64,000 bases of DNA from Pseudomonas piscis (GCF_009380155.1 NZ_WHUV01000001.1:744001-808000), one strand, 5' to 3'. Shown: positions 9,401 to 18,552, counted from the stretch's first letter. Notes: generated by a model from the letters alone, not told the origin. Program-made: numbers and translations.

Positions 9401-10882
9401 TCAGACCATCAGCAGCAGTACGGCGACGAATACGCTGCCGGCCGAGAAGGTCATGGTCCGGGACGACCAGGTGTTGAACCAACGTTGAAAACTGGCGAGG
9501 TCGCGGGTCAGCTTGGTGTCCTGGCGGGTCCAGGATTGCTGGTCGAGGCGGAAGAACACGTAGATCTTCACCAAGGCCCCGACGATCTGGTTGTAATAGA
9601 GGATCAGCGGATAGGCCGGGCCGATCCGGTGTCCCGAGCAGGACAGCAGCAGGGTCAGGATCAGCCGGGTGATGCCGATCCACAGCAGGTAGGCGAGGAT
9701 GAACGCGGTGCCGTACTTGAAGCTGGCGATGATGGCCACCGTCAGGCCCAGCAGCGAGGTCCACATCGATACCCGCTGGTCGAACAGCACCACGCTGGTG
9801 AACAGGCCCAGGCGCTTGACCCCCAGGCCCAGGGCCCGGGAGTTCTGCCGCAGGTTGTTGCCGTACCAGCGGAACATCAGCTTGCGGCTGGCCTTGATGA
9901 AGCTCTTTTCCGGCGGGTGCTCCACGGTGTTGATCGCCGCGTCAGGCACGTAGAAAGTGTCGTAGCCCAGGCGCATCAGGCTGAACCAGCTGGACTTGTC
10001 GTCGCCGGTGAGGAACTTGAAGCGGCCCAGGCGCCAGTGCTGCAGGGAGTCGCTCTCGACGTCGGCGATGAAGTCCGGGTCGGTGACCACGGTGGCGCGA
10101 AATACCGACATGCGCCCGGTCATGGTCAGCACCCGCTTGGACAGGGCCATGGAGCACATGTTGATGTGCCGCTGGGCGAAGCGCAGCTTGTGCCACTCGC
10201 TCATGATGTAGCCGCCGCGCACTTCGCAGAATTCGTTGGTGGTCAGGCCGCCGACATTGCCGAACAGCTGGAACCAGGGCACGGTCTTGCGGACCACGCC
10301 TTCGGCCAGCACGGTGTCGCCGTCGATCACCGCGACCACGGCACGTTCGTCCGGCAGGTGGCGGGAGATGGCGCGGAAGCCGAAGGCCAGGCCGTCGCGC
10401 TTGCCGGTGCCGGGAATGCGCACGAAGTCCAGCTTGACCTGCTCGGGCGGGTTCATCCGTGCCCACAGGCTCTTGATCAACAGCTCGTCGGACATCTCCA
10501 CGATCGAGCAGACCACGGTGGTGGGAAAACCACAGTCGATGGCCTCGCGGATCACCGAGCCGTAGACCTGGGCGGTGGTCAGCGCGTCGATGCGAAAGCT
10601 GGTGACCATCAGGTACACATGGGACGGATCGGCCGCCTTGCCGAGCTTGCGTACCTTGCGCCGCAGGTGTGGGTAGACCACGTAGAGGAACAGCATGCCG
10701 CGCACGAAATGCGTGGCGCCCATGGAGTAGCGCCAGATGCCCACGGCGCCGATCAGGAAGATGAAGTCCTTGGACTGCGAGTCGAAGGTCGAGGCGGGCA
10801 GCAGCAGGGCCATCCCCATCAACAGACTCAGGTAGAACAGCCAACCGGCGGCCTGGAGCAGGCAGTGTTTTAGCCTGTGCAT
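9401..10882 (-). CDS. alg8: Alg8, alginate synthase glycosyltransferase (GT2)
   Basis: Membrane-bound family 2 glycosyltransferase that polymerises GDP-mannuronate. It is 493 residues. Membrane segments lie near residues 10-30, 40-70 and in the C-terminal third, flanking a cytoplasmic catalytic domain. That domain has the DGD motif at 187-189 and TGDDKSSW near 310. The ATG at 10882 has AGGACG about 8 bases upstream. The frame stays open back to 10987, but that part is the repeat-rich algD-alg8 gap and lacks homology to the family, so the shorter start is chosen. Confidence 0.96.
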   Translation of the reverse strand: MHRLKHCLLQAAGWLFYLSLLMGMALLLPASTFDSQSKDFIFLIGAVGIWRYSMGATHFVRGMLFLYVVYPHLRRKVRKLGKAADPSHVYLMVTSFRIDALTTAQVYGSVIREAIDCGFPTTVVCSIVEMSDELLIKSLWARMNPPEQVKLDFVRIPGTGKRDGLAFGFRAISRHLPDERAVVAVIDGDTVLAEGVVRKTVPWFQLFGNVGGLTTNEFCEVRGGYIMSEWHKLRFAQRHINMCSMALSKRVLTMTGRMSVFRATVVTDPDFIADVESDSLQHWRLGRFKFLTGDDKSSWFSLMRLGYDTFYVPDAAINTVEHPPEKSFIKASRKLMFRWYGNNLRQNSRALGLGVKRLGLFTSVVLFDQRVSMWTSLLGLTVAIIASFKYGTAFILAYLLWIGITRLILTLLLSCSGHRIGPAYPLILYYNQIVGALVKIYVFFRLDQQSWTRQDTKLTRDLASFQRWFNTWSSRTMTFSAGSVFVAVLLLMV

Positions 10883-10920
10883 AATCAACGTCCTAAAATC
10901 AGTTGCAGGCTCCAGGCTGC

Positions 10921-10953
10921 AAGCTGCAAGCGCGGTGCTCTCACTTGCAGCTT
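10921..10953 (-). repeat. Inverted repeat hairpin between algD and alg8
   Basis: Arms aagctgcaag (10921-10930) and cttgcagctt (10944-10953) are perfect 10-base reverse complements with a 13-base loop. They lie 25 bases past the algD stop and 39 bases before alg8. There is no U-run, so a full terminator is unlikely. It may stabilise the algD 3' end or lower alg8 expression relative to algD. Neighbouring bases 10962-10974 carry GAGCTTGCCGCTG, resembling the arms of the repeat at 36544-36616. Confidence 0.7.
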
Positions 10954-10977
10954 GAAGCTCGGAGCTTGCCGCTGCCG

Positions 10978-12294
10978 TTACCAGCAAATGCCTTCGGTAC
11001 GGCCCTGGGCGCAGGTCGACTTGGACATGAAGCCCACCAGGTCGATGACCTGCTTGCCGTGGGGGACGTCCTCGACCAGGGTGCGGAACTTCTCGTCACG
11101 GTTGCCCAGGATGATCACGTCGGAATGGTCGATCACCGCGTCGAAGTCCGAGTTGAGCAGGGACGAGACATGGGGGATCTTCGATTCGATGTAGTCCTTG
11201 TTGGCGCCGTGAACCCTGGCGTATTCGACGTTGCTGTCGTAGATGCTCAGGTCGAAGCCCTTGCCGATGAGCATTTCCGCCAATTCCACCAGCGGGCTTT
11301 CCCGCAGGTCGTCGGTGCCGGCCTTGAAGCTCAAGCCGAGCAGGGCGACCTTGCGCTTGTCGTGGCTGGAAACGATGTCGAAGGCGTTCTGCACCTGGGA
11401 TTCGTTGCTGCGCATCAGCGAGTTGAGCAGTGGCGCCTGCACGTCCAGGGCGCCGGCGCGGTAGGTCAGGGCGCGTACGTCCTTGGGCAGGCAGGAGCCG
11501 CCGAAGGCGAAGCCCGGGCGCATGTAGTACTGGGATAGGTTGAGAGTCTTGTCCTGGCAGACCACGTTCATCACCTCGCGGCCATCGACGCCCACCGCCT
11601 TGGCGATGTTGCCGATCTCGTTGGCGAAGGTGACCTTGGTCGCGTGCCAGACGTTGCAGGTGTACTTGATCATCTCGGCGACTTCGATGTCCTTGCGGAT
11701 GATCGGCGCATCGAGTTCTTCGTAGAGCGCTTGCAGCACGTCGCCGGAGGCCTGGTCGAGTTGGCCGATGACGGTCATGGGCGGGAAGTCGTAGTCCTTG
11801 ATCGCGGTGCTCTCGCGCAGGAACTCGGGGTTGACCGCGACGCCGAAGTCGACGCCGGCCTTCTTGCCCGAGCAGTCTTCGAGGATCGGGATCACCACGT
11901 TCTTCACCGTGCCCGGCAAGACGGTGCTGCGTACCACCACGGTATGGCGGGTGGTCTTGTCGCGCAGGACGAAACCGATTTCGCGGCATACCGATTCGAT
12001 GTAGTCCAGTTCCAGGTCGCCGTTCTTCTTGCTCGGGGTACCGACGCAGATCATCGACAGCTCGGTATCGCGGATGGCTTCGGCGAAGTTGGTGGTGCCG
12101 CGCAGGCGGGCCGTGCGGATTCCCTGTTCCAGAAGTTCACCCAGACCCGGTTCGACGATCGGCGACTTGCCGGCGTTGATCAGGTCGATCTTGTCTTTGG
12201 AGATATCTACGCCAACCACTTCATGGCCCCGAGCGGACAGGCAACCGGCACAGACTGCACCGACGTAACCCAAACCAAATATGCTGATGCGCAT
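10978..12294 (-). CDS. algD: AlgD, GDP-mannose 6-dehydrogenase
   Basis: Catalyses the NAD-dependent four-electron oxidation of GDP-mannose to GDP-mannuronate, the committed step of alginate synthesis, in the cytoplasm. It is 438 residues. The N-terminal Rossmann motif [11 protein letters not shown] is at 7-17, with VVGVDIS as the acidic end. The catalytic Cys is in GGSCLPKD near 270. The C-terminal UDP-binding-like domain begins with [17 protein letters not shown]. The ATG at 12294 follows GAGG by about 8 bases. A longer in-frame reading adds eight residues without homology. It is the first gene of the operon, preceded by a long leader and a candidate AlgU promoter. Confidence 0.98.
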   Translation of the reverse strand: MRISIFGLGYVGAVCAGCLSARGHEVVGVDISKDKIDLINAGKSPIVEPGLGELLEQGIRTARLRGTTNFAEAIRDTELSMICVGTPSKKNGDLELDYIESVCREIGFVLRDKTTRHTVVVRSTVLPGTVKNVVIPILEDCSGKKAGVDFGVAVNPEFLRESTAIKDYDFPPMTVIGQLDQASGDVLQALYEELDAPIIRKDIEVAEMIKYTCNVWHATKVTFANEIGNIAKAVGVDGREVMNVVCQDKTLNLSQYYMRPGFAFGGSCLPKDVRALTYRAGALDVQAPLLNSLMRSNESQVQNAFDIVSSHDKRKVALLGLSFKAGTDDLRESPLVELAEMLIGKGFDLSIYDSNVEYARVHGANKDYIESKIPHVSSLLNSDFDAVIDHSDVIILGNRDEKFRTLVEDVPHGKQVIDLVGFMSKSTCAQGRTEGICW

Positions 12295-12379
12295 CGCATT
12301 TACCTCTGTGTTATTCACGCCATTAGATGGCCGGAGTTAATGTTTGCCAGCTGTAGTTGTGCACTGGGAAGTACGGCGA

Positions 12380-12416
12380 AAAATGCCGTAATATCCTGTG
12401 CAGGCAGACTAAGTTC
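12380..12416 (-). promoter_or_regulatory. Candidate AlgU (sigma-22) promoter of algD
   Basis: On the minus strand, GGAACTT (plus strand 12411-12417) matches the -35 consensus of AlgU/RpoE-type promoters. The AT-rich GATATTACGG 16-17 bases further down is a poor but possible -10. This would start transcription near 12385, about 90 bases before the algD ATG. AlgU control of algD is established in P. aeruginosa; the assignment here is from the motif only. Confidence 0.55.
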
Positions 12417-12670
12417 CGAGTGACTTAATAAATGCACTCAAGTTGTGCGCAACCGGTCCTTGTTGTTTCGATTTGCCCTTGAATGTTGCCGGCGGCTCCT
12501 GCTGCAGGACTCCCGAAAAACCACCCGCGTTCCGGTGGATGGCTGGATGCCACGTGATTCGTGCTCTCCAATTGCTTGCTGGGAGGCCTTGAAGGCCAGC
12601 TGTTCCTTGGCTTGTTAGGGGATAGTTGGGACTGTTATCTCCTGTTGTTATTCCGTTAGTTAAAATTTTC

Positions 12671-12698
12671 GTTACGCCGCTGTAAGCGGCTTCGTAAC
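12671..12698. repeat. Dyad gttacg-ccgct ... agcgg-ctt-cgtaac
   Basis: An 11-base arm and its near-perfect complement flank a 3-base loop, with a 3-base bulge, about 380 bases upstream of the algD start. It could be a protein-binding site or a hairpin; nothing identifies the ligand. Confidence 0.5.
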
Positions 12699-13041
12699 TT
12701 GCTTAGTTTTCAGGGTGTACGTGTAAGTCATCTCGTACAGAGTCGTTGAGAATCGTTACCGGTGGTATGAGCAGTCTCTGGAGGCATAGTTCCTGCCCGC
12801 TCATCCTGTTTTCTGAAATTTCCTGAAATATCGAGAAAGATGGCACTGCTCGCAATTTGATAGCACTAATGGTTTGGCCCTTTAGTTCTGGGGAGTTAAA
12901 GCGGTGGGATATTTTTGTGCCACTACCGAATAAAAAAAGTGGTGCCACTACTGAAAAAAATCACTCTTGTCGAGTGAAAGAAAAGTCATGGAAATAGATG
13001 AAAGTTTTATGACGCCAAAAAAATGACTTGGCGGAGTGGGA

Positions 13042-13092
13042 AGAATGTGCAGGTGATCACATTCTGGCGCGCTCGCCATGAAAACGAGCGCG
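13042..13092 (-). terminator. Two consecutive dyads at the yaaA 3' end
   Basis: CGCGCTCG (13068-13075) pairs with CGAGCGCG (13085-13092), and AGAATGTG (13042-13049) pairs with CACATTCT (13058-13065). They follow the yaaA stop by 14 bases on the minus strand. No clear U-run follows, so this is a weak terminator candidate that may also insulate the algD regulatory region. Confidence 0.4.
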
Positions 13093-13106
13093 GCAGGGGG
13101 AACGCT

Positions 13107-13886
13107 TTATTCCGGTGCGTGGTCGCGCAGGAATACCAGGTTGTCGGCCTTGGATTGTTCGGCGCTGAAACGATAGCCCTGGACGTCGAACTGCTTGAGC
13201 TGGGCCGGATCGTTGATGCGCTCCTGGATCACGAAGCGGCTCATCAGGCCCCGGGCCTTCTTGGCGTAGAAGCTGATGATCTTGTACTGGCCGTTCTTCA
13301 GGTCCTTGAACTCGGTGTTGATGATCCGCGCCTTGAGAGCCGTACGCTTGACCGCCGAGAAGTACTCATTGGATGCCAGGTTGAGCAGCAGGTCGTCGCC
13401 TTGCTCGGCCAGGGCCTCGTTGAGCCATTCGCTGATGCGAGTGCCCCAGAACGCATACAGGTCCTTGCCCCGGGCGTTGGCCAGCTTGGTGCCCATCTCC
13501 AGGCGATAGGGCTGCATCAGGTCCAGGGGGCGCAGCAGGCCATAGAGGCCGGAGAGCATGCGCAGGTGCTGCTGGGCGTAGTCGAAATCCGCCTCGCCAA
13601 GGGTCTGGGCATCGAGCCCGGTATAGACGTCGCCCTTGAACGCTAGCAAGGCCTGCTTGGCGTTGGCAGGGGTGAAGGCTGGAGTCCAGCTGCCGAAGCG
13701 CGCGGCGTTGAGGCCGCCGATCTTGTCGGATACGTGCATCAGCTCGCTGATCTGCGCCGGGGTCAGTTCCCGCAGTTGCTGGATCAGTTCCTGGGAGTGG
13801 TCGAGGTACTGCGGCTGGGTAAAGCGCTGGGTTACCGGCGGGGTCTCGTAGTCGAGGGTCTTGGCGGGTGAAATCACCATCAGCAT
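13107..13886 (-). CDS. yaaA: YaaA family peroxide-stress protein
   Basis: 259-residue cytoplasmic protein of the YaaA/UPF0246 family (DUF328), which in E. coli limits free iron and oxidative DNA damage during peroxide stress. Family hallmarks visible are the N-terminal [14 protein letters not shown], the central [20 protein letters not shown] and the region [12 protein letters not shown]. Length is normal for the family. The upstream spacer carries AGGAG before the ATG at 13886. It is divergent from the downstream deacetylase-like gene and is not part of the alginate operon, although it is adjacent to it. Confidence 0.94.
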   Translation of the reverse strand: MLMVISPAKTLDYETPPVTQRFTQPQYLDHSQELIQQLRELTPAQISELMHVSDKIGGLNAARFGSWTPAFTPANAKQALLAFKGDVYTGLDAQTLGEADFDYAQQHLRMLSGLYGLLRPLDLMQPYRLEMGTKLANARGKDLYAFWGTRISEWLNEALAEQGDDLLLNLASNEYFSAVKRTALKARIINTEFKDLKNGQYKIISFYAKKARGLMSRFVIQERINDPAQLKQFDVQGYRFSAEQSKADNLVFLRDHAPE

Positions 13887-14200
13887 GGGGCGTCTCCTTT
13901 AAGCGTCGGGGGATTCTAGGGGCTCGGGCCGCCGGACTCCACCTATCGAGGCAATAGCTGACGCATGGTGGCTTCGGGGGGGAGGGGCGATGGCGGCTGG
14001 ATATGACGAGCGAGCTTGCTCGCGCTGGGTCGCGAGCTGGCACCGGTCGATATCTCCCGAAGGTCACTGGCAGTACCGCGAGGGCCTTGTCGGGAGCGCT
14101 GCGCACTCCAGCGGGAGCAAGCTCCCGCGCCACAGGGATGCCTTGGCAGCCCGGCAGATCGGCTATAGTGCCGCGCGGGTTCTGTTCTGGAGGTTTCCCC
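13887..14200. other. Intergenic region with two REP-type hairpins
   Basis: Between divergent yaaA and the deacetylase-like gene lie two short perfect palindromes: gcgagcttgctcgc (14010-14023) and gcgggagcaagctcccgc (14111-14128). Both are typical of the 'gcgagcttgctcgc / gggagcaagctccc' repeat family scattered through Pseudomonas genomes. No ORF here looks real. Confidence 0.7.
14010..14128. repeat. Pair of REP palindromes (GCGAGCTTGCTCGC; GCGGGAGCAAGCTCCCGC)
   Basis: Two self-complementary units of 14 and 18 bases, 87 bases apart, sharing the core GAGCAAGCTC/GAGCTTGCTC. They would form stable hairpins in RNA or DNA upstream of the deacetylase-like gene. Confidence 0.75.
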
Positions 14201-15325
14201 TTGCGTATCGCGTTGTTCTTCTCGGCCTGGTTGTTCAGCCTCGGTGCGCTGGCGGCGCCCAATGATGTGGCGACCCTGGACCGCAGCACCTGGCCGGAAA
14301 AACTCGACAGCCCGACCCTGTTCGATGTCGCCTCGCGGGCCGAGATCCTTGGCTTTGCCCGGACCCTGCTGATCAGCGAAGCCTGGGACGAAGCGTCCCT
14401 GAAGCAGCGCCTGGGTTTGCGGGTGATCAACATGGAAGCCATCGGCAGCCTGCGCGAGCAACTGTGGAAGCGCCTTCTGGAAAACTACGACTTCGCCCAG
14501 CAGAGCTGCGACCAGGATGCGTCCTTCTGTTTCCTGGTGGAGAACATGCAGCAGCTGCGCAAGCAGGCCGGCAAGTTCCAGCTGGGCGAGGACTCCTATT
14601 ACGCCCGTTGGGCCGAGCCGAGCCGGATCTTCCATGAACAGTACCTGGACGAGTTGCTGCGCAAGGCCGCCCTGACCCCGCAGACCAGCAGCGAGGTCTT
14701 GCGCCTGGGCGACTACGAGCGCAATGGCGACGAACTCCACGACCGGATGTTCCTCCTGACCTTCGATAGCGCCGCCAACCTGGCACCGGACAACACCGCC
14801 TGGCTTACCGAATACCTGCGCAAGTCCAACCTCAACGGCACCTTCTTCGTCCTGGGTAACGATATCCAGGGCCGTCTCGACAAGGCTTCGGTCGCTAGCC
14901 TGCAAGCGCTGTACTCGCAGCAGTGCGTCGGGGTCCAGGGCTGGGAATTTCGCTCCCATAGCCATTGGCAGGATTGGCAGTACTCGATCCAGCGCAGTGC
15001 CGACCTGGTCAAGGGCAAGCTGCCGGAAAACTACGTGCCGCTGTTCCGTCCGCCCATGGGCCAGCGCCGGGCCGATGCCCAGGGCTTCTTCAATGCCCAG
15101 GGCATGCAGGTCGCGTTGTGGGACATCGATGCCCAGGACGGCCCGGGCAAGCTCAAGGCCGAAGATAGCCGCCAGCGGGTACTGACCCTGATGCTGTTGT
15201 GGCGCCGTGGGGTGATTGCCTTCAATGCCAAGCAGGATGGGGTCAAGGCCAGCCTGCCCTGGTTGCTGGAACAGACCGCGCAAAGCGGGATCGGCTGGGA
15301 AGACTGCCAGGATGCGTTTCGCTGA
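14201..15325 (+). CDS. Polysaccharide deacetylase-like (NodB) protein with altered motif
   Basis: 374-residue exported protein (signal peptide ending GALAA, residues 1-19) with a C-terminal NodB-type domain from about residue 183. TTG at 14201 is chosen as start because a GGAGG lies about 8 bases upstream and a signal peptide begins there; longer readings cross the REP palindromes. Motif 1 reads TFDS rather than TFDD, motif 2 is RSHSHW (251-256) rather than a clean H-x3-H, while motif 3 FRPPMG (about 282) is intact. It may deacetylate a cell-wall or matrix sugar, or may have lost metal binding. The N-terminal 180 residues have no fold I recognise. Confidence 0.8.
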   Translation: MRIALFFSAWLFSLGALAAPNDVATLDRSTWPEKLDSPTLFDVASRAEILGFARTLLISEAWDEASLKQRLGLRVINMEAIGSLREQLWKRLLENYDFAQQSCDQDASFCFLVENMQQLRKQAGKFQLGEDSYYARWAEPSRIFHEQYLDELLRKAALTPQTSSEVLRLGDYERNGDELHDRMFLLTFDSAANLAPDNTAWLTEYLRKSNLNGTFFVLGNDIQGRLDKASVASLQALYSQQCVGVQGWEFRSHSHWQDWQYSIQRSADLVKGKLPENYVPLFRPPMGQRRADAQGFFNAQGMQVALWDIDAQDGPGKLKAEDSRQRVLTLMLLWRRGVIAFNAKQDGVKASLPWLLEQTAQSGIGWEDCQDAFR

Positions 15326-15682
15326 AAAACGCCAAATGCCCGTAAATACGGGAGCGGGGCAGGAAAACCAGGGAAAAAGGGCAAATCCGCAAGGGATTTG
15401 GAGGCAGGCGGACTTCCGACTTTAGCGGCGCCCGGGCCGCTCGCCAAGGGCTATTCGTCACTCTGAAAAATAAACATCAAAAAAGCTTCAAAGTGCTTTT
15501 TCCTGTCACGCTTTTTGGAGTATTACGAACTCAGACCGCCGAAACCTGCAACACAGGTGGCGTCTCCCAAGACTCCTTGTGTGCGGCTCACCTCCAACCC
15601 GGATGGGTGGATTTCGGTGGTCCTTCGAGGCGCGATACCCGATGGTATGGCGTCGACTGGCTCCCACATAAGGTGACCGAGT
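15326..15682 (+). other. Leader region before the PIN-PhoH gene
   Basis: 357 bases without a convincing gene. It holds a stem CAAATCC/GGATTTG (15382-15388 and 15394-15400, loop of five) and a GC-rich stem AGCGGC/GCCGCT (15424-15429 and 15436-15441). Either could end the upstream transcript, although neither is followed by a strong T-run. The AT-rich stretch 15465-15535 is a likely promoter zone, but I cannot pick a clear -35/-10 pair. Confidence 0.5.
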
Positions 15683-17077
15683 ATGGATGACCGCGGACGC
15701 AGCCCTTCCTCCAACCAGCCAATCCTTTACGTACTCGATACCAATGTATTGATTCACGATCCCAACGCCCTGCTGAATTTCGAAGAACACCATGTCGTGA
15801 TCCCGATGACCGTCCTGGAGGAGCTGGACAAGCTCAAGAGCGGGCATCACAGCGTGGCCGCCGAGTGCCGCCAGGCGATTCGGCTGATCGACAAGACCCT
15901 GGGCGAAGCCTCGCCCGAGGATGTCGAGCTGGGAGTGCCGATCCAGCGTGGCAAGGGCGACCCAAAGGGCTTGCTGTCGATCCTGATGAGCAAGCGCAAC
16001 GAGCCCAACAGCCTGCTGCCGGACAACCTCAACGACAACATCATCATCAACCAGTTGGTCGACCTGCACGCGCGCAACAAGGACTTGTCCGTGGTGCTCG
16101 TGACCAAGGACATCAACATGCGCCTCAAGGCGCGGGCCTGCGGGATCGCCGCCGAGGACTACAGCACCGACCAGTTGGTGGACGACGTGGAGCTGTTGCC
16201 CAACGGCTTCCACAACATGAGCGGTTCGTTCTGGGACCGGGTGAGCAAGGTCGAGACCCGCCAGGATCACGGCCGGACCTGGCACCAGGTGCCGTTGAAC
16301 GACGAGCTGCCGGTGGTGCACATCAATGAGTTCATCATCGACGAGCAGGGCTTCGTCGGCTGGGTCAAGGAAATCCGCGACGGTGTGATGCTGATCCTCG
16401 ACCTGCACCAGGAGCCCCTGCTGCACCAGGAGGCCTGGGGCCTGAAGCCGCGTGATATCTACCAGGCCCTGGCCTTGTACGCGCTGCTCGATCCGGATAT
16501 CCACTTGGTCAACTTGTCCGGCGCCGCCGGCTCCGGCAAGACCATCCTGGCCCTGGCCGCCGCGATCGAGCAGACCATGGTCAGCAAGCGCTACCGGCGG
16601 ATCATCGCCACCCGCAGCGTGCAGGGTCTGGACCAGGAAATCGGCTTCTTGCCGGGCACCGAGGCGGAGAAGATGGAGCCCTGGCTCGGCGCGATCACCG
16701 ACAACCTCGAGGCCCTGCACATGGATGACGAGAGCACCCATGGCAGCGTCGACTACATCCTCAGCAAGGTGCCGTTGCAGTTCAAATCCCTGAACTACAT
16801 TCGCGGTCGCAGTTTCCAGCAGAGCCTGATCCTGATCGACGAATGCCAGAACCTCACCCCGCACCAGATGAAGACCATCATCACCCGTGCCGGTGCCGGT
16901 TCCAAAGTGGTGTGCCTGGGCAACCTGGCGCAGATCGATACCCCTTACCTGTCGGCCACCAGCTCCGGGCTGACCTACCTCACCGAACGCTTCAAGGACT
17001 TCCCCAACGGCGTGCACATCACCCTGCAAGGGGTGCCGCGCTCGATCCTGGCCGAATACGCCGAAAGCCATCTGTAG
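15683..17077 (+). CDS. PIN domain-PhoH ATPase fusion (PhoH2/YlaK type)
   Basis: 464-residue cytoplasmic protein joining an N-terminal PIN-type RNase domain (about 12-150, starting YVLDTNVLIHDPNAL with the first catalytic Asp) to a C-terminal PhoH P-loop ATPase. Walker A is GAAGSGKT near 275 and Walker B LILIDECQNL near 385. PhoH2 proteins of mycobacteria are RNA helicases/RNases, so an RNA-processing role is likely. The ATG at 15683 has AGGTGA 6 bases upstream. A strong terminator follows at 17096-17122, so it is transcribed alone. Confidence 0.93.
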   Translation: MDDRGRSPSSNQPILYVLDTNVLIHDPNALLNFEEHHVVIPMTVLEELDKLKSGHHSVAAECRQAIRLIDKTLGEASPEDVELGVPIQRGKGDPKGLLSILMSKRNEPNSLLPDNLNDNIIINQLVDLHARNKDLSVVLVTKDINMRLKARACGIAAEDYSTDQLVDDVELLPNGFHNMSGSFWDRVSKVETRQDHGRTWHQVPLNDELPVVHINEFIIDEQGFVGWVKEIRDGVMLILDLHQEPLLHQEAWGLKPRDIYQALALYALLDPDIHLVNLSGAAGSGKTILALAAAIEQTMVSKRYRRIIATRSVQGLDQEIGFLPGTEAEKMEPWLGAITDNLEALHMDDESTHGSVDYILSKVPLQFKSLNYIRGRSFQQSLILIDECQNLTPHQMKTIITRAGAGSKVVCLGNLAQIDTPYLSATSSGLTYLTERFKDFPNGVHITLQGVPRSILAEYAESHL

Positions 17078-17095
17078 TTCCCTTCCACACCTGCC

Positions 17096-17122
17096 ACGGG
17101 CGGCCTTCGGGCCGCCCGTTTT
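17096..17122 (+). terminator. Rho-independent terminator after the PIN-PhoH gene
   Basis: A perfect 10-base stem, ACGGGCGGCC and GGCCGCCCGT, with a TTCG loop is followed by TTT. It sits 18 bases past the stop codon. Confidence 0.92.
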
Positions 17123-17181
17123 GCATTCGCCTGCGGGGCCTGGGGTATCCTGCGTTCCCGCCGTGAACCTGGAACGCCCGG

Positions 17182-18099
17182 ATGGCCACTGTTTCCCTGC
17201 GCAATATCGACCTGAACCTGTTGGTGGTGCTCGATGCGCTGCTGACGGAGAAGCACGTGACTCGCACCGGCGAGCGCCTGCACTTGAGCCAGCCGGCCAT
17301 CAGCCACTCCCTGGGCAAGTTGCGCTCGCTCCTGGACGACCCGCTGCTGATCCGCCAGGGCAACGATGTGTTGCTCAGCCCACTGGCCCGCAGCCTGCAA
17401 GCGCCGCTCAAGGAAATCCTCAGCCAGATCGAGACCCTGCTGGGCAAGTCCATCGACTTCGACCCGGCCGCTTCCCAGCGCATCTTCCACCTGGCGATGT
17501 CCGACTACGGCGCGGCGATCGTGCTGCCCCGGTTACTGGTGCGCCTGCGCCAGGAGGCCCCGCTGATGCGGGTGGTGGTGACCCAGGGCAGCCGCCACGA
17601 GATGTTCGAGCAAGTGGTGCAGGGCAAGCTGGACCTGGCCCTGGGGGTGTTTCCCGACCTGTCGGAGGAGGTGGTCAAGGAGGTGCTGTTCGAGGAGACC
17701 TTCAGCTGCCTGCTGGATCGCACGACCCTGGGCCCCGATGGCACCCTGGACCTGGCGCAGTACCTGGCCCGGCCGCATTTGCAGGTGTCGATGGATGGCT
17801 GTTTCAACGGCGAAGTCGATCATCGCCTGCGGGATAAGGGTTTGCAGCGCCAGATCGTGGTCAGCGTGCCCCATTGGGGCACGGCGCCGGGGATGATCCG
17901 TGGCACCGACCTGATCCTCACGGTGGCCAGTCGTACCCTGGATGAGCTGGCGCTGGAGGATGGCCTGGTGCGCCTGGCGCCGCCGATGCAGGTGCCGGCG
18001 TTCAATTTCGTCCAGGTCTGGCATGGGCGCTCCCGTGACGACCCGGCCCATGCCTGGCTGCGCGAGCAGATCCGCCTGGCCAGCGTGGCCGGCCCCTGA
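17182..18099 (+). CDS. LysR-family transcriptional regulator
   Basis: 305 residues. The N-terminal winged helix-turn-helix (about 5-65) reads LNLLVVLDALLTEKHVTRTGERLHLSQPAISHSLGKLR in successive blocks, the normal LysR signature. The rest is a periplasmic-binding-protein-like effector domain (about 90-300). The ligand is not evident. It is convergent with the small YdcZ membrane gene and has its own promoter space behind the PIN-PhoH terminator. Its target is unknown; the neighbouring transporter-like gene is a possibility but is not divergent, as is usual for LysR targets. Confidence 0.9.
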   Translation: MATVSLRNIDLNLLVVLDALLTEKHVTRTGERLHLSQPAISHSLGKLRSLLDDPLLIRQGNDVLLSPLARSLQAPLKEILSQIETLLGKSIDFDPAASQRIFHLAMSDYGAAIVLPRLLVRLRQEAPLMRVVVTQGSRHEMFEQVVQGKLDLALGVFPDLSEEVVKEVLFEETFSCLLDRTTLGPDGTLDLAQYLARPHLQVSMDGCFNGEVDHRLRDKGLQRQIVVSVPHWGTAPGMIRGTDLILTVASRTLDELALEDGLVRLAPPMQVPAFNFVQVWHGRSRDDPAHAWLREQIRLASVAGP

Positions 18100-18105
18100 G
18101 AGGCG

Positions 18106-18552
18106 TCAGCCGCGGACGGTGATCACGAAACCGCCGATCACCACCAGCACGCCGAAGAGCTTCTGCAGGCTGATGTCCTTTTGCGGCAGGCCCACCAGGC
18201 CGAAGTAATCGATGATCAGCGAGATCAGTAGCTGGCCGATGATCACTGCCATGATGAAGTTGAGCGCTCCCAGGCGTGGCGCCATCAGCAGCGCCACGGT
18301 GATGTAGAGCACTCCGGCCAGGCCCCCGAGCCAGATCCACCAGGGCCCCTGGGCGGCGGCCAGCAGGTTGGGCCGAGGCACCTTGATGAACAGCAGCAGC
18401 ACGCCCAGGGCCAGCAGGCTCACCAGCAGCGAGATGCCGGTGGCCCAGAGTGGATGCCCCAGCAGGCTGCCCAGCCGGGCGTTGGTTCCGGCCTGCAGGG
18501 GCACGGCGAAACCGGCGAGCAGGCTGAGCAGGATCGGGATGAGCAAGGCCAT
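18106..18552 (-). CDS. Small DMT-superfamily membrane protein (YdcZ/DUF606)
   Basis: 148-residue inner-membrane protein with about five hydrophobic segments (roughly 3-25, 35-58, 70-90, 95-118 and 128-146). The opening LIPILLSLLAGFAVPLQAGTNARLG and the ending LFGVLVVIGGFVIT fit the YdcZ family of the drug/metabolite transporter superfamily. Such proteins are half-size relatives of ten-helix DMT carriers and probably dimerise. Substrate unknown. AGGAAC lies upstream of the ATG at 18552. It converges on the LysR gene with only 6 bases between the stops. Confidence 0.85.
   Translation of the reverse strand: MALLIPILLSLLAGFAVPLQAGTNARLGSLLGHPLWATGISLLVSLLALGVLLLFIKVPRPNLLAAAQGPWWIWLGGLAGVLYITVALLMAPRLGALNFIMAVIIGQLLISLIIDYFGLVGLPQKDISLQKLFGVLVVIGGFVITVRG

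Larger units (their letters stand above)
12295..13106. other. Long regulatory region between algD and yaaA
   Basis: 812 bases without a convincing gene. An 81-codon minus-strand ORF (12703-12948) shows no recognisable domain and is probably chance in AT-richer DNA. Visible elements are the GAACTT promoter candidate near algD, a dyad at 12671-12698, a 13-base direct repeat at 12917-12929 and 12942-12954, and two dyads beside yaaA (13042-13065 and 13068-13092). The stretch 12640-13020 is clearly richer in A+T than its surroundings. I found no exact AlgR consensus site. Confidence 0.6.

Noticed and set aside
12703..12948. 81-codon minus-strand ORF in the algD upstream region
   Set aside because: A+T-rich, no domain, no ribosome site and no coupling to neighbours; more likely chance within a control region.
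15493..15690. 65-codon ORF before the PIN-PhoH gene
   Set aside because: No ribosome site and no homology; overlaps the phoH-type start out of frame.
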